From Volvox africanus (lineage: Eukaryota; Chlorophyta; Chlorophyceae; Chlamydomonadales; Volvocaceae): a stretch of DNA of 64,000 nucleotides. The notes below the pieces were generated by a model that was given only the letters and a program-made list of their open reading frames with translations, had not been told where the DNA came from and did no database searches. Below, piece after piece: positions 25,201 through 35,531 of this stretch (position 1 is its first letter; every line of letters begins with the position of its first letter). The stretch lies in the NCBI GenBank assembly GCA_030268105.1, contig BSDZ01000025.1, positions 496,001 to 560,000 of the forward strand. Direction: 5' to 3'. A program made the translations under genes and the position numbers.

Positions 25201-27348
25201 TGGGCTTCACGTCGCTTTAGCATTCGTCTTTTCTCCTTCGCCTCCCACCCTCCCCTTTTCCCCGACGCCCCAGCTCCCTCGGGTCCTCCCTCACCTGGAC
25301 CCCTCTCGGGAGGGACCGGACCGCTGCGCTGTTGGGATTGCGGGTCATCACTAACAGCGTGTGGGAGCTGCGGCCCGGACCCGCCACCTTTAACAGGCCC
25401 TGCGGGGAGGAGGGCACAGGGGGAAAGGATGCGAAAGGATGTTAGTGTTTCTTACAGCTTAGTATGTTGTAACATGCTCCAAGAAAGATGTCGCGAGTTA
25501 ACGCACAGATCTTAGTCATTCTCATGATACTATATCGTACATTAGCTGGATCCCACTTCAGACGATAACACAAAAACAAGTGTTACATATTAGTTGAATG
25601 CAAGCTTTCTAAAAGCCTTTTAGAGACTTCCGTGAAGCCCTTGTGTGTAATGTCGGTAGCCGCCAGGCTAACCAGGGTAGCAAACCCGTAGGGACCCCTA
25701 ATCCATATGCAGGACGGGGGAGAGGTGAGGACGAATGATACTGCTGCTGTAAAGTATGTGTTGGAATGTGAGCAACGCTCATATACGAAAGGATGTCAGT
25801 TCGAGTAATACGGCGCTTTGCTGAGCTCAACAGTAAGACTTACCGCGAATGACCGCCTCTCAAGGCCATTCCCTAAGGATCCAAGTTAGAGACTACCAAA
25901 TCGCCAATTCGAATCCGGGTCAGGGCAAAATGGCGTAGGGGGAATGCAGCTTGGAATGCCCAAATCTACGGAGTTGGGTCCGAGTTCACAGAGGGTTAAA
26001 TGCATAGCCCGTGAAGTGCGCATCTGAGACCCGTAACTGGGCTGATGGTGCGGGGTGGTTTGACACCCACCTAAATGCCAGTAGGTCCGTAGGGGCTGGC
26101 ACATGGATAAGGGCCGTAGAGAGTAGGAAACTCTGCGTAACCAAAAAACAAGTGATCTCTAGCGGCCTCAGATGAAGACGCTGAGGTACGCGTGCCCACT
26201 CGGTTAAAATCCCGGAGATTTCCATAATACACGCCAGCCCGCAAGGGCGGAGTAACCATAATAATAATAATAACTAACCGCGAATGAAACGACCCAGCTG
26301 GTGATGGTACTGAAGGAACGAGGCACTAACCGTGAAGGCTCATCGCATGATGGCTGACGTCATTCAAAGTAGGGAAAATGGAGACGAGCTGTGATATAAA
26401 CTGACTAGGTAGTCGCCAAGGCCGCAAATTAAAGCTGTAAAAAGAGGAAGAGGAACCGTAATTATGTATATAATTATCGGCCTTATTGCTGGCGGCGAAG
26501 GAGGGGCGGGGAAGGGAGGGAACAGGGACCGCTCCAGTCGGACGTAGCCCTTCAGCCCCTCCCTCCCTCCCTTTCTTTTCCGTATTCATCCCACCTGTAA
26601 AGCACTCCTTGACGGCTCGACAACAGTGCCAGTATGCGTCAGCATGTGGTGATAGTCCGCAGCACCAGCGCCGCCACCGTCGGCAACATATTAAAAGTTT
26701 AAAATAGCCGATGAGGAGAAAGATGGTGTCGTAAATGTGGAAGCGAAGGAAATGAATTACAAAAGGGGGTTCGTCCGAGAGGGTCTTACCGAGAGGATCT
26801 TACCACATCTTGCCTTTTCGGTTCTCATGCAGCAAGGCCGGTATAACCTACATACACTGCATGTACGACGTACACAAAGAAATGCATACACACACACACC
26901 TGCCCGTAATGCCCGTAACACCGATTAGAAGGATGCGCGCGTCCCCAGGAATATGTACGACATCGCTGCCACAACAACGATTGCCGTTGCTATCCTTGCT
27001 TGCGGAAACTAGTATACCCGAAGCTCGCCAGGTTGGGCCGCCGCCGCTGCCGCCGCCGTTGGGGCCATTCCCGAGGTCGGCGAAGATCCCCCATCGCGAC
27101 CGTGACGGCGCCGCTGATGACGACGTCCTCAAAGCTATCAGAGGTACACCCGTGTGCAAAATAGCCCATGACGAAGTCGGGGACAGAGTACGCCATGCCA
27201 TGCCGTACCTCTTGGAGAGATGTGCAGGTAATGTCTGTGGGAAGCTGCGGCGGAAGGCGGCGCCGATGCACAAACTGAGTGTACGAGGGCGGTATGCGTT
27301 CTCTTTCTTTCCGGAGTCCCTTGCGGGATGACTTAACGATTTGCTCAT
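19289..27348 (-). CDS. NmrA-like NAD(P)-binding (atypical SDR) protein
   Basis: Exons supported by motif and phase: 27348-26900 (start uncertain; ends in the Rossmann motif ILLIGVTGITG), 25399-25295 (LLVMTRNPNSAAVRSLPRG), 24826-24741 (FGDLDDPASLECVLRGVTAVY), 24371-24301, 23787-23663 (LIMFNSSGG, then GYGITQMEQKHQVEDIL), 23234-23146 (FMEELWKRYTRPGILKG), 22594-22315 (PIQLVAARDLGLA, then LSGDELTPEQMCDAF), 19879-19828 (FLTERGYDGN) and 19426-19289 (FPAMLTFEQFLRATGW, stop at 19289). This is the order of NmrA-like proteins, which bind NAD(P) through an atypical SDR fold and act as redox sensors or reductases. Two pieces are unresolved. Exon 1 ends in phase 2 while the next begins in phase 0, so a small exon (perhaps 25856-25844) must lie between. 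Another exon is needed between 22315 and 19879. The roughly 140-residue N-terminal extension may be a plastid transit region. Substrate unknown. Confidence 0.75.
20281..20454 (+). repeat. Dispersed repeat in NmrA-gene intron, copy 1
   Basis: This stretch aligns in the same orientation with 26314-26499. Shared blocks are ACTAACCGTGAA, GATGATGGCTGACGTC, GACGAGCTGTGAT-ish, CCG(C)(G)AATTAAAGC, AACCGTA-TTATGTATA and GGCGGCGAA. It is an interspersed repeat of unknown class with no coding capacity. Confidence 0.7.
21160..21200. repeat. Short direct repeat in NmrA-gene intron
   Basis: The word CCCCGGAGGGGTTGGGCA-like (about 18 bases) is present twice in tandem. Confidence 0.7.
23341..23390. repeat. 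10-bp minisatellite (AACAACACAC, five copies)
   Basis: Five perfect back-to-back copies of a 10-base unit in the intron between the NmrA-gene exons at 23663 and 23234. Confidence 0.95.
25844..25856 (-). other. Candidate 13-bp micro-exon of the NmrA-like gene
   Basis: A 13-base segment lies between an AG and a good GTAAGT donor. It restores frame between the GVTGITG exon and the LLKVAG exon, and it supplies residues RRSFA where relatives have a helix of the same length. The upstream tract is not pyrimidine-rich and the site sits in repeat-like sequence, so this is tentative. Confidence 0.3.
26060..26140 (+). repeat. Dispersed repeat family 3, copy 1
   Basis: ACCTAAATGCCAGTAGGTCC and GGGGCTGGCACATGGATAAG recur with substitutions at about 34345-34415. 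The class is unknown. Tract 25900-25930 just upstream contains TTCGAATCC, a B-box-like word, so a SINE origin is possible. Confidence 0.6.
26314..26499 (+). repeat. Dispersed repeat in NmrA-gene intron, copy 2
   Basis: Partner of 20281-20454; the shared block order is the same with a few short indels. It lies directly downstream of an ATA/AAT-rich run (about 26260-26275) that could be the tail of a neighbouring element. Confidence 0.7.
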
Positions 27349-27629
27349 TGCGGGAGAATTAACGGATTACCGGTCTCTCGCGGGGAAATACAGCAACGGA
27401 GTCCTGATATCAGCTGCGCTACCTTATGCAAGTGGCGGCAGACGTCGGCAGATGCAATGATATGATGTGCAAAGGCTTTATAAATGACGAAATGTCCCGG
27501 ATGTGCGCTGTCACGGTTTTTGAATAGGCTTTGGACCCACAAACCATCCTGTTTAGGGTCCTCGGGATTGCGCCTAGACATTGCCTATATTAGATCTATC
27601 AGCTAAGGCGATAGGTCCTTGGACCCGCC

Positions 27630-27780
27630 GAGTCGGCATGTCAGTGAGGACGTGTTCTCATGCGAGTTATTCAGGTTTGATTCCGGGGCATTGCACTTAC
27701 ATCAACGAGCGAATTACGCCCGAGTCCGAGCTCGATGGGGTCGTCCTGTCTTATTCCATTTCCCGGCCAAAGTGGGCTTC
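27630..27780 (+). repeat. SINE-like dispersed repeat, copy 2
   Basis: Contains the 54-base block 27695-27748 shared with 8791-8844. Upstream are a B-box-like word, AGGTTTGATTCC (about 27673-27684), and an A-box-like word, TGTCAGTGAGG (about 27640), at tRNA-like spacing. This supports a tRNA-derived SINE. Confidence 0.5.
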
Positions 27781-28424
27781 ATCCTAGCAAATACTTGAGC
27801 GCGGACGAGTCCATAGAAGGAGACGCAATTTTAACAGCGCCCATTCCTTATATTACCAGTTCGGTGTTCCAGTTCAAATTGCGATGCTCCATTCGGATAA
27901 GTTTATGGCTGCTGAGAGGGAGGGTCTAACTTTGGAAAGGCCAAGGAATAAAGGAGCAAGTCAATAATGTCTCATTCGCATCAACATTTGGTCAACTTCG
28001 CCTGATACCTAAGGTCAAGATCCCTGCCTGAAAATTCCCGTTGCGTCCTTGCGTTATACCGATGATGCCATCCTTCGCAGTGGAGATAGAAACCTTTGTC
28101 CAAATATTTGGTGATTAATGAAATTCATCATTACTTAGTAGTTTCCGAAACGTTGGTGCCGCTCCTATCATACCGTGGGCACGACCTCTATCCTCTGGGT
28201 GCAGAAGTATTTGTGATGCTCATCAATAGCATTTGCAATATCGGAGACTATGCTAACTTTCGTATGGAGGATAGGAAAATGAGATATTCGAGGTGCCTTG
28301 CCCTAAAAGAATACACAGCAGCGCCGTGTGGGAACTGGTCTCGCTGTTGCGGCTGCCCAGCACCGCCTCCGCATTCGCCAGCGAGCGCCTCCGTATGCTG
28401 GGAGAAGCAATCGCGCCTTGGAGT

Positions 28425-29060
28425 CCTCTCGTCTCTTCGTGATTCCTTCTATAGGCTGAAGATTCCTTGATATCCTTTTTATAACAAATTGTTACTCCTC
28501 CAAGTTGCTGAATAATATCAAGTTTCTCTCTTGTAGATTTAGCTTTTTTGCAATAATCTTGCATGGCTAGCAAATTCTTCTGCAATTATCTTTTCCTCAT
28601 AAGATAGTTTATTTAGATTTATCAGGTTACCTACATATGAATTTACGAAATTTCAACTTGTGCTAGATAGTAATGTATTGCTTCGACAGCACTATCGACA
28701 GCGGTCAGACCGCAATCTATTATTACTACTGGTATCCTCAGGAGCAAATTGCTATTGCTTTGCGCCAAATAGCTACCGCCTTGTTGCAAATTCATTAAAA
28801 AATCAGCGGCACTTTTTACTCCATAAATGATGTAAGAAGCTGAATTTATATATTTTGTTGTTCCTGCTCCCAAGCATAATGCTATATGATCAAAACCCAT
28901 ATCAAAAGCTTACTCTGGGGTAATGTTACTACCAAGTCTTCCACCACCAAGTAGTTTAAAATTATCTATCCTTCTTCCTAAAATTAATCTGATTAAAGTG
29001 AGGTTATTTTTATCCCATCTATTGGTAATTCCATATTCTGCTATAAAACCCTAAAACCCT
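28425..29060 (-). pseudogene. Decayed bacterial (rickettsial-type) FAD/NAD(P) oxidoreductase fragment
   Basis: An AT-rich island whose minus-strand conceptual translation, across stops and frameshifts, reads like a bacterial pyridine-nucleotide oxidoreductase of the glutamate-synthase-small-subunit type found in Rickettsiales and other alphaproteobacteria. Visible pieces in order are AEYGITNRWDKNNLTLIRLIL, LGSNITPE, GFDHIALCLGAG, SAADFLMNLQ, LTAVDSAVEAI, LSYEEKIIAEEFA and ICYKKDIKESSAYR.NHEE. It is broken by a TAA at 28910-28912, a stop at 28643-28645 and at least two frame changes before about 28430. The Rossmann glycines are damaged (IIDCGLTAVD). Beyond 28430 composition returns to host-like. 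The bacterial origin is judged from composition and family likeness by memory; no search was run. Confidence 0.7.
29045..29060. repeat. Two telomere-like units (AAAACCCT)
   Basis: Two perfect tandem copies of AAAACCCT, the complement of the TTTTAGGG telomere unit known from Chlamydomonas reinhardtii, sit at the outer edge of the bacterial-like island. Sixteen bases are short enough to be chance. Confidence 0.5.
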
Positions 29061-29264
29061 GTCTCGATACCAATGCTAAATCTCTCTTGTGTTAACCTAC
29101 AAGGGCTTGATCGAAAAATGACCATCTTTTTCCTCAATCTTTGGCACTACCCGTATATACCCCAGGATACTACACATGCATGGTAGGGAGACAGGAAAAT
29201 GGGCTATGAAGTAGAAGTGATGAACAGAATAATGGTGATAACCATCCTTTCTTCCACTTCCCTC

Positions 29265-29545
29265 GTTCCTTTCCTCCTTGCCCCCCTTCCTACATCTCCA
29301 TTACCACTTCCTCCACCGCCCCTCCACCCCTCCCTTCCTACCTGTCTCCGCCACCCCTACCCCTCTCCCTTCCCCTTCATTCATTGTCCTCCGCCCCTCA
29401 CACCTCACCTCTTCCTCCATCCTAAAGCCTTCCTCCATCCCTCTATCGCTCCATCCCTCCCTGCCTCCCTCCGTCCCTCCCTCCACCGCTCCCTCCCTGC
29501 CTCCACCCCTCCCTCTCCCACCCGTACCCCTCCCTGTTTCCCTCC
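29265..29545 (+). repeat. CCT-rich low-complexity tract
   Basis: A pyrimidine run dominated by CCTCC, CCCTCC and related words. It creates long open frames on both strands that have no other support. Confidence 0.85.
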
Positions 29546-30414
29546 GTAAATGGTGTATCTGAAACAACGTAATCTATTGCAACGGTATTGGGGTGTAATG
29601 TTTTTTTATTGCCCCGCCCTCTATGCAGACTAAGGAGGAGATGGCAGCTGCGGAAGCTGCCAAAGGTGCAATGGCTGGAGGCACGTGTCAAAGGTGGGGT
29701 TGCTCCTTCAGAGAGGAGGGGCAAAAATGCAGTCGAGCTGATCAGGAGGTATGATGGCAGGAAATTGTTTGGAGGAATAGAGGGTAAAGAAGGAAAGGGG
29801 ATTGGGGGATGAGACATGAGAAACGTTATGTGTTGGACTGGTCATGAAATCCTTGTTTCATTCATGAGTTTACCATGTACTATTTTTCGCCCTTCTGTAC
29901 TGTAGGATATGAATATCATATGCGTCCAACTCCTTGGCCCAAGAGATTCGCTCAGAGGGTAAGTGACACAATACTTTTACCATCCAAGCAAAGTAATACC
30001 CCTGGCCCAGGCCTAGCTGCTGTCACCATTGCGCATGCACTTCCCCCACCATCGCCGCTTCTACCATTGCCTCTCCAACCCTGCTCCCCCCTTTCACACA
30101 GTTGCCGTTTCCTTTGCTGCCGCCAACTTCCACACCACCTCTTTAACCATGGCCTACTTCACAACCCAGCCAAACTACTTCAACTGCCTCCCTAAGCCCC
30201 ACCACCACCTCAGCCGCTGCCGCTGCCATCTCAGCCACCTCCACCACCTTCGCCACCACCTTCCTGAACCGCACCACTTCAGCCGCAAGCTCCAACACCA
30301 CCTCTGCCTCATTCCAGCCGCCCCGCCACCGACTCCCCAAGCATAGATACAACACATCGCCACCATCGCAGCGGCCGTCTCCACCCTCACCACCGACTCC
30401 ACCTCGCCTGTAGT

Positions 30415-30505
30415 AGTTGTACATGTACGGCCCACACACCAGCACAATATCAGGTGCAGAAGCACCCTGACAGCATCTCCAGAGGCCTTAGCGGCGCTCA
30501 ATGAT
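30415..30505 (+). repeat. Local repeat pair, copy 1
   Basis: Shares GTACATGTACGGCCCACACA, GTGCAGA-GCACCCTG-CAGCATCT and GAGGCCTT with 30817-30915, in the same orientation about 400 bases apart. GTACATGTAC is itself palindromic. Class unknown. Confidence 0.7.
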
Positions 30506-30816
30506 TACAAGCATACAAGTATCGCGACGGAACCGTCCGATTTAATTTCTGAGGCCTCTAACTCAATCTCAGCAGGCATCATCTCTCCAGAACACCCGAT
30601 CTGACGGGAACCAGGTTCCCTACAAAAGTAGGATGGTAGTCGAGTTGCTTATGGGGACATGTTTGTAGTAAAACTCATGAGTGCTTGAATGCATGTGGTA
30701 CACATGTCTGACGTGGGAAGAGTCTATAACCTCCCATGGCCGGGGTAGGCGATGATCAGCGTCAGCTGATAGGGTTGATTTGCTCGAGACGTGGTCCTCC
30801 AGAGGGGGGAGAGTGT

Positions 30817-30915
30817 CGTAGCCGTACATGTACGGCCCACACACCAGCTGTATATAATATCAAGGTGCAGAGGCACCCTGTCAGCATCTTGAGAGGCCTT
30901 TGCAGCTCTCAATGG
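30817..30915 (+). repeat. Local repeat pair, copy 2
   Basis: Partner of 30415-30505, with a short insertion (TGTATATA) after the CACACACCAG word and scattered substitutions. Confidence 0.7.
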
Positions 30916-32108
30916 GTGTGGCCGAGAATACGTAAGCCTGCGAGGAGACAGCCACCACTAAACCTGGAAGGCAGCCCCCTTCTTCCCCTCCTTTCCTCCT
31001 ATGTGCTCTCCACCCCCATCCCCACCCCCGACCTGTCACATTGCATATGGGCACCCAGTCCAGAGGGAGTCCAGAAGCTTCTGAAGAAGCTTCTGAACGA
31101 AGGCGGCGTTGAGCTCGTGATCCGAATCATACGACACAATGTGGCCGCACGGCAAACCCGAATGACCGTCACGAGCCAGTAGCGACAAGTCACCTGAACC
31201 GCCCACCATGATAACGACAACAACTTTAGGAGGCAGCAGCGGATACAGAGTGTTGGAAGCAGTAGTAGCAGCAACAGCCATGTGGTTGCGTGTGCTGTAG
31301 TGGTGTGGATGCTGGGATGGGATGGCGTTAGTTTATTGGGGCTGAAGGCAGTGAATGTGTGGGAAGGGGACAAGAGAAGAGAAGAGGAAATATTCGTGTA
31401 AGGGCAAGTTTCTTTGGGTCCAACACGCTGGCTTTCTGTCGAGAACAATTAGGTCAAGAGATGAAAGTTGAGGGGAAGGCGTTCCGAGGAGGTTGAGGCT
31501 TTCTTCCCTGGGGATTGAGCGAACCCCACACAACATCAAAATGCCCCATTCCCTTTCTCCCTTATATCGTACTCTGGACGCACTATACCGTGCCCCGTAC
31601 ACTTCCACCCCGTATTTGAACCCGCTCCTCTGAGCCCCGTACCTATGAGATCCCGGATCCGCTTCCTGGCGGGCTCGCCAGCATGTCATACCAGATCAGA
31701 GTCGTACCATGGGTCATCCAGGGCAATCGGCATAACTCCCTCCGTACCGCCCATCAACCACCCCGCATGGCCTGCTCGGGAGCTCACGAAGCCACGTGCG
31801 TCGCTGGTGGCGTGCCTGGGAAGGGTGGGAGGCGCGGAAAAACGAAGGGGAGGGGAGGGCGGACACACACAAATACATGGGACATGCAAACCCTTGGCGT
31901 GAGCCGTACAAATCGTATACACACATATAAACGCAGGAGGGGAGAGAGAGGCGAACCCCTTACTTGGACCCTGAAACATACAGGGCTATGGTGATTCAGC
32001 TATCAGCCGAAGAGTAGCAGAGCGCCCTTGCTGATCACCTGACAGATAAGTGGGTAAGAGGGAGGGGCAGGGAGGGAACGCGGGGAAGGAAGGGTAGGCA
32101 GGTAATGA

Positions 32109-32120
32109 GGGGGGGGGGGG
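32109..32120. repeat. Poly(G) run
   Basis: Twelve consecutive G residues on the plus strand, a likely site of length polymorphism or sequencing error. Confidence 0.9.
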
Positions 32121-32252
32121 AGAAACGGGAGGGGAAGGAACACAAGGATGCAGAAAGCAATCCTTTTCTGTCTACACCCTCTCCTCCGCCCCTGTCTGAT
32201 TTCTCCACCCTTTCCCGACACATACATACACACACACACACACACATACCAC

Positions 32253-32371
32253 CGGCGCCATGTTTGTGAGGGTCCCTAGCGCCCATGTGGCCGTGAAGTG
32301 CGGGTAGCCGGGTCTGCTGCCTTGCTCCGCCCCCGGAGCGGGCTTCAACATGCGCACACAACCAAAGTCCG
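32253..32371 (-). CDS. Orphan protein-kinase exon (DFG to APE region)
   Basis: On the minus strand, after a possible CAG acceptor, the frame reads LSDFGCVRMLKPAPG ... TATWALGTLTNMAP and meets a GT donor. DFG followed by a GT..xMAP motif is the activation segment of a tyrosine-kinase-like or Ser/Thr kinase. No N-lobe, HRD loop or C-lobe exon could be linked on either side, so it may be part of a poorly visible gene or a kinase fragment carried by a duplication. The acceptor position is approximate. Confidence 0.4.
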
Positions 32372-32394
32372 ATAACTGGACACCACCACCACGA

Positions 32395-32530
32395 GCAACA
32401 ACAACAAGAAAAACAATAACTAAAAAACTATAACAACTATAACTGCAACAACAACTATAACTATAACAACAACAACAATTTATAATAGCAATAGCAATAA
32501 CAAGTACAATAACAATAACAACAATAGCAT
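32395..32530. repeat. A/C-rich microsatellite (ACAAC/ATAAC words)
   Basis: Interrupted run of AACAAC, TATAAC and CAATAAC words on the plus strand, next to a (CA)n run at about 32225-32248. Confidence 0.85.
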
Positions 32531-33249
32531 GACACATAGTCGTCACCCCCACCATCATCACAAGCTGGTTACAGAAGCGTGGGGGCAGCAGCTAGGGGCA
32601 AAGGGGAGATGGGGATGAGGGGAGAGGAATGAACGACATGAAGTCTAACAGGATTCAACCGCATGAGCACCTGCACAGATCTGTCAACTAGCTGGGGTGG
32701 TGGCGGAGCCCAGCGCTGGCAACTCCCTCTTTCCCTCTTGCGCGCTGCTGCCTCATGCCCCGATGCGGCATGCACTGAAACGCGTTTGGTCACTAATGTT
32801 TGGTGACTTCCTAATTGATGTATGTGGCTGAATGCGAAAGGGATATAGCTTGATTTTTTCAGCAATATCTTTCAAGGCGAGTTGCTCTATCATCAGGAAG
32901 GAATAGCGTAGCGGTCTCCGCGGCCATTGGCCACTCCAAGCTGTTGCAACCAACCACTGGCCATTTTTCAGGTCTTGAAAGATTTTGAAGAGGGGCTGCC
33001 TGTGCCAGGAAGATGCCTTGCTGGGCTCGGATGTGGAGCTTGATAGCTGATTGGCATGTCTGGGGTATTATGCACGAGATATAGATACGATCCAGATGGG
33101 CGCAGTACGGCAACATGCAGTCGGGGGAAAGCAACGGGACCAGGCGACTATCTGCGAGAGACAGTGATGGTGGCGGTGGCGGCAAGGAATGCGGCATGTC
33201 AGGGGGTTATTTCAGTCCTCTTGTGCTTTGACAGGTGGTGCACAGATGC

Positions 33250-35531
33250 GTGATACGGACAAGGAGTTATAATAAGCGCTGTGTACATTATGTCCGTAAC
33301 CATCCATTGCTTCACCTTCCTCCTGCTGGCTTCTAATCCCTGCGGTTCCGGTGCAACCGCCACCGCCACGGACGCCGAAACCCACACCCAAAGTCACGCC
33401 CAACCCCACACCGACCAACCGGTACATGGGCAGTTGCAGTGGGCCCGTGCAGTTATTTTTGATGATTTTAGAGAAGGTTCACTGATTTTCTGGTTGTCGG
33501 AGTGATCTATGAAAGTCATTCCCGATTTCAAGACTCTACGACTTCGATTCTGGCTTTGTGATGCCATATGTAATCGGCCTCTGGTACCACACCGGTACCT
33601 TCCAATATACCACCCTTATAATTGGGTATTAAGGCGACAATTACAACAGTTGCGTACCCAAAGGTTTTGGGGATGCTTCGACGTATCAGTTGAATATCGC
33701 CCCATTATACTGCTTTATGCAGACTACATCAGTGTCTGATGGTCATCCTGGCAGTAGTCATCATCAATATAAAGTCGTTAAAATTCCTGACGGATGAAAG
33801 TAATCCATATGATCTAACTAATACTTATTTTGAAGGCGAATCAAACGGTGATGATTGCATACGGACTATAAAGGACTTAGGCAAGGTAACCTTAAAGCGC
33901 TATTTCGGAAGTCATCGTTAAAGGTAACGAGGCAGGTTTTGCATCAGTCATACTCATATTATATCCCTAATAATTATATCTCTAACCCGCATGATCATGC
34001 GCTTCATATCTTTGAGACGCCTTAAACAAGAACAGCAGCCGCGACTGGTATGTCCTGTAGATCGCCAGACCACATTGTGCCGTTTTACCTAATTTCTTTT
34101 GGGCAACCTCTCCAGTTCTAACGGATTGTTATGAATGACGTCCTTCGATTGCAGAATCGATCCGATCTATCAACGGTTTCTTTTTTATCGAGAACCGCGG
34201 TGCCACAGGCTCTGAGGGGCCCCAGTAGGAGGGCAAGCAGCAGGGATAGCACGGCTCTTCAATCGTGTCCTTGACCGACCTCACTGGCAGGACTCATCAG
34301 CGGTTGAATGCTCCGCCATGACTTGCGGGACGGCTTGGAAACTGACCTAAAGGCCAGTAGATGGTCCAATCGGGGCTGGCACATGCATAAGGGGCGCAGA
34401 GAGCAAGAGAATCTTTGGAATCAAACAATGGGGTACACGTCTAATGGCGTACAATGCCCATATTCTCGGTGTACAATGCCCCAAAGTAAATGGTGATGGG
34501 ATTGAACAGAACCCCTAATCACGTTGTGAGACACAACAGGGTTCCTATTCATTTTTGATTTCAATTTTTATTAGGTACTTTTCTTCCCTTTCCTGCCTGT
34601 GTCTCTTGCAGTGTCCAGCGATGTGCCCCATGCTATATCTGCTCAATGGGAGTCCGGAGCTCACTGTAACGACATAACACAAACGCGGCAGTATGTGGGG
34701 CGGCGGGGGGGTGGGGATAGAAAGAGGGGAAGAGCCATTTCGCGCTGCCCGTGCCCCGCTGCTGTCATCGACGACTCATTGAGCTCCTCTGCAGTTTTGA
34801 TTTTAACTTCCTTTACTAGCGCAATGCGTGGACCAGCTGGGTGCGAGGCACTGGCGGAGCGGTTCTAAAGTGCCATGGGAACCATGCTTTTAATATCCAG
34901 CTTAAATCTTGACATAGATTATTTAAAGATCATTCTGTTTCTGCGGGTAGCCGCGTTTGATAATATTGAAAGCCGTGAATCAGAATAAGCAGACCAGACC
35001 CATGGGACTTGTCGAGCTCCTTGGAAAAGATGTCATGAATACCCCTGAAACCGCTTTCCATGTGCTACGTCTTGCTTTTTGCAGCACAATGACTATATGG
35101 TAACTTCGTTTCGGCAGAATTCGTCAGTCACCGTCGCTCTGGGTTCTGGAAGGCATCAGCATTTTACCCACTCGTTAATATTATGAATTGTCTAATGGGT
35201 GTTTCTCATCTGATTCGAGCAAGTGCGTGCAACCGGCGTGGATATTGCCGTATTCGCTGTGCAATGGTCAGGGTGGCCGCCGGCATGACGTTCGGCTTCT
35301 CATTAGTTTTTAACCAATAAGACGGCCTATTTATGCAGTAAGCGATATCTGTGTAATGGAGCTCGGAAGCTTTCCTTAGCCCATCTGGTCCTTTACTCTA
35401 TCCATAGGCTTAACGGTTCTCTGGGATTTACACCTGCAAGCTCTACCAAATGGCATAAGGTTACAAAGCTATTGAGACAATTGCATCCACATTGATTTGG
35501 GAACGCGGGTGCTTTAAACGCAGTTGCAACA
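33250..35531. other. Upstream region of the Snf2 gene, no gene recognised
   Basis: Apart from the repeat copy at 34340-34415, only short frames without motifs are seen. It probably contains the promoter and 5' UTR of the Snf2 gene near its right end, but no TATA-like element can be assigned with confidence. Confidence 0.35.
34340..34415 (+). repeat. Dispersed repeat family 3, copy 2
   Basis: Partner of 26060-26140 in the same orientation, sharing GACCTAAAGGCCAGTAG, GGGGCTGGCACATGCATAAG and GGCGCAGAGAG with small differences. Confidence 0.6.

Noticed and set aside
29199..29817. Proline/serine-rich and glycine/arginine-rich frames
   Set aside because: Produced by the CCT-rich low-complexity tract; no splice or motif support.
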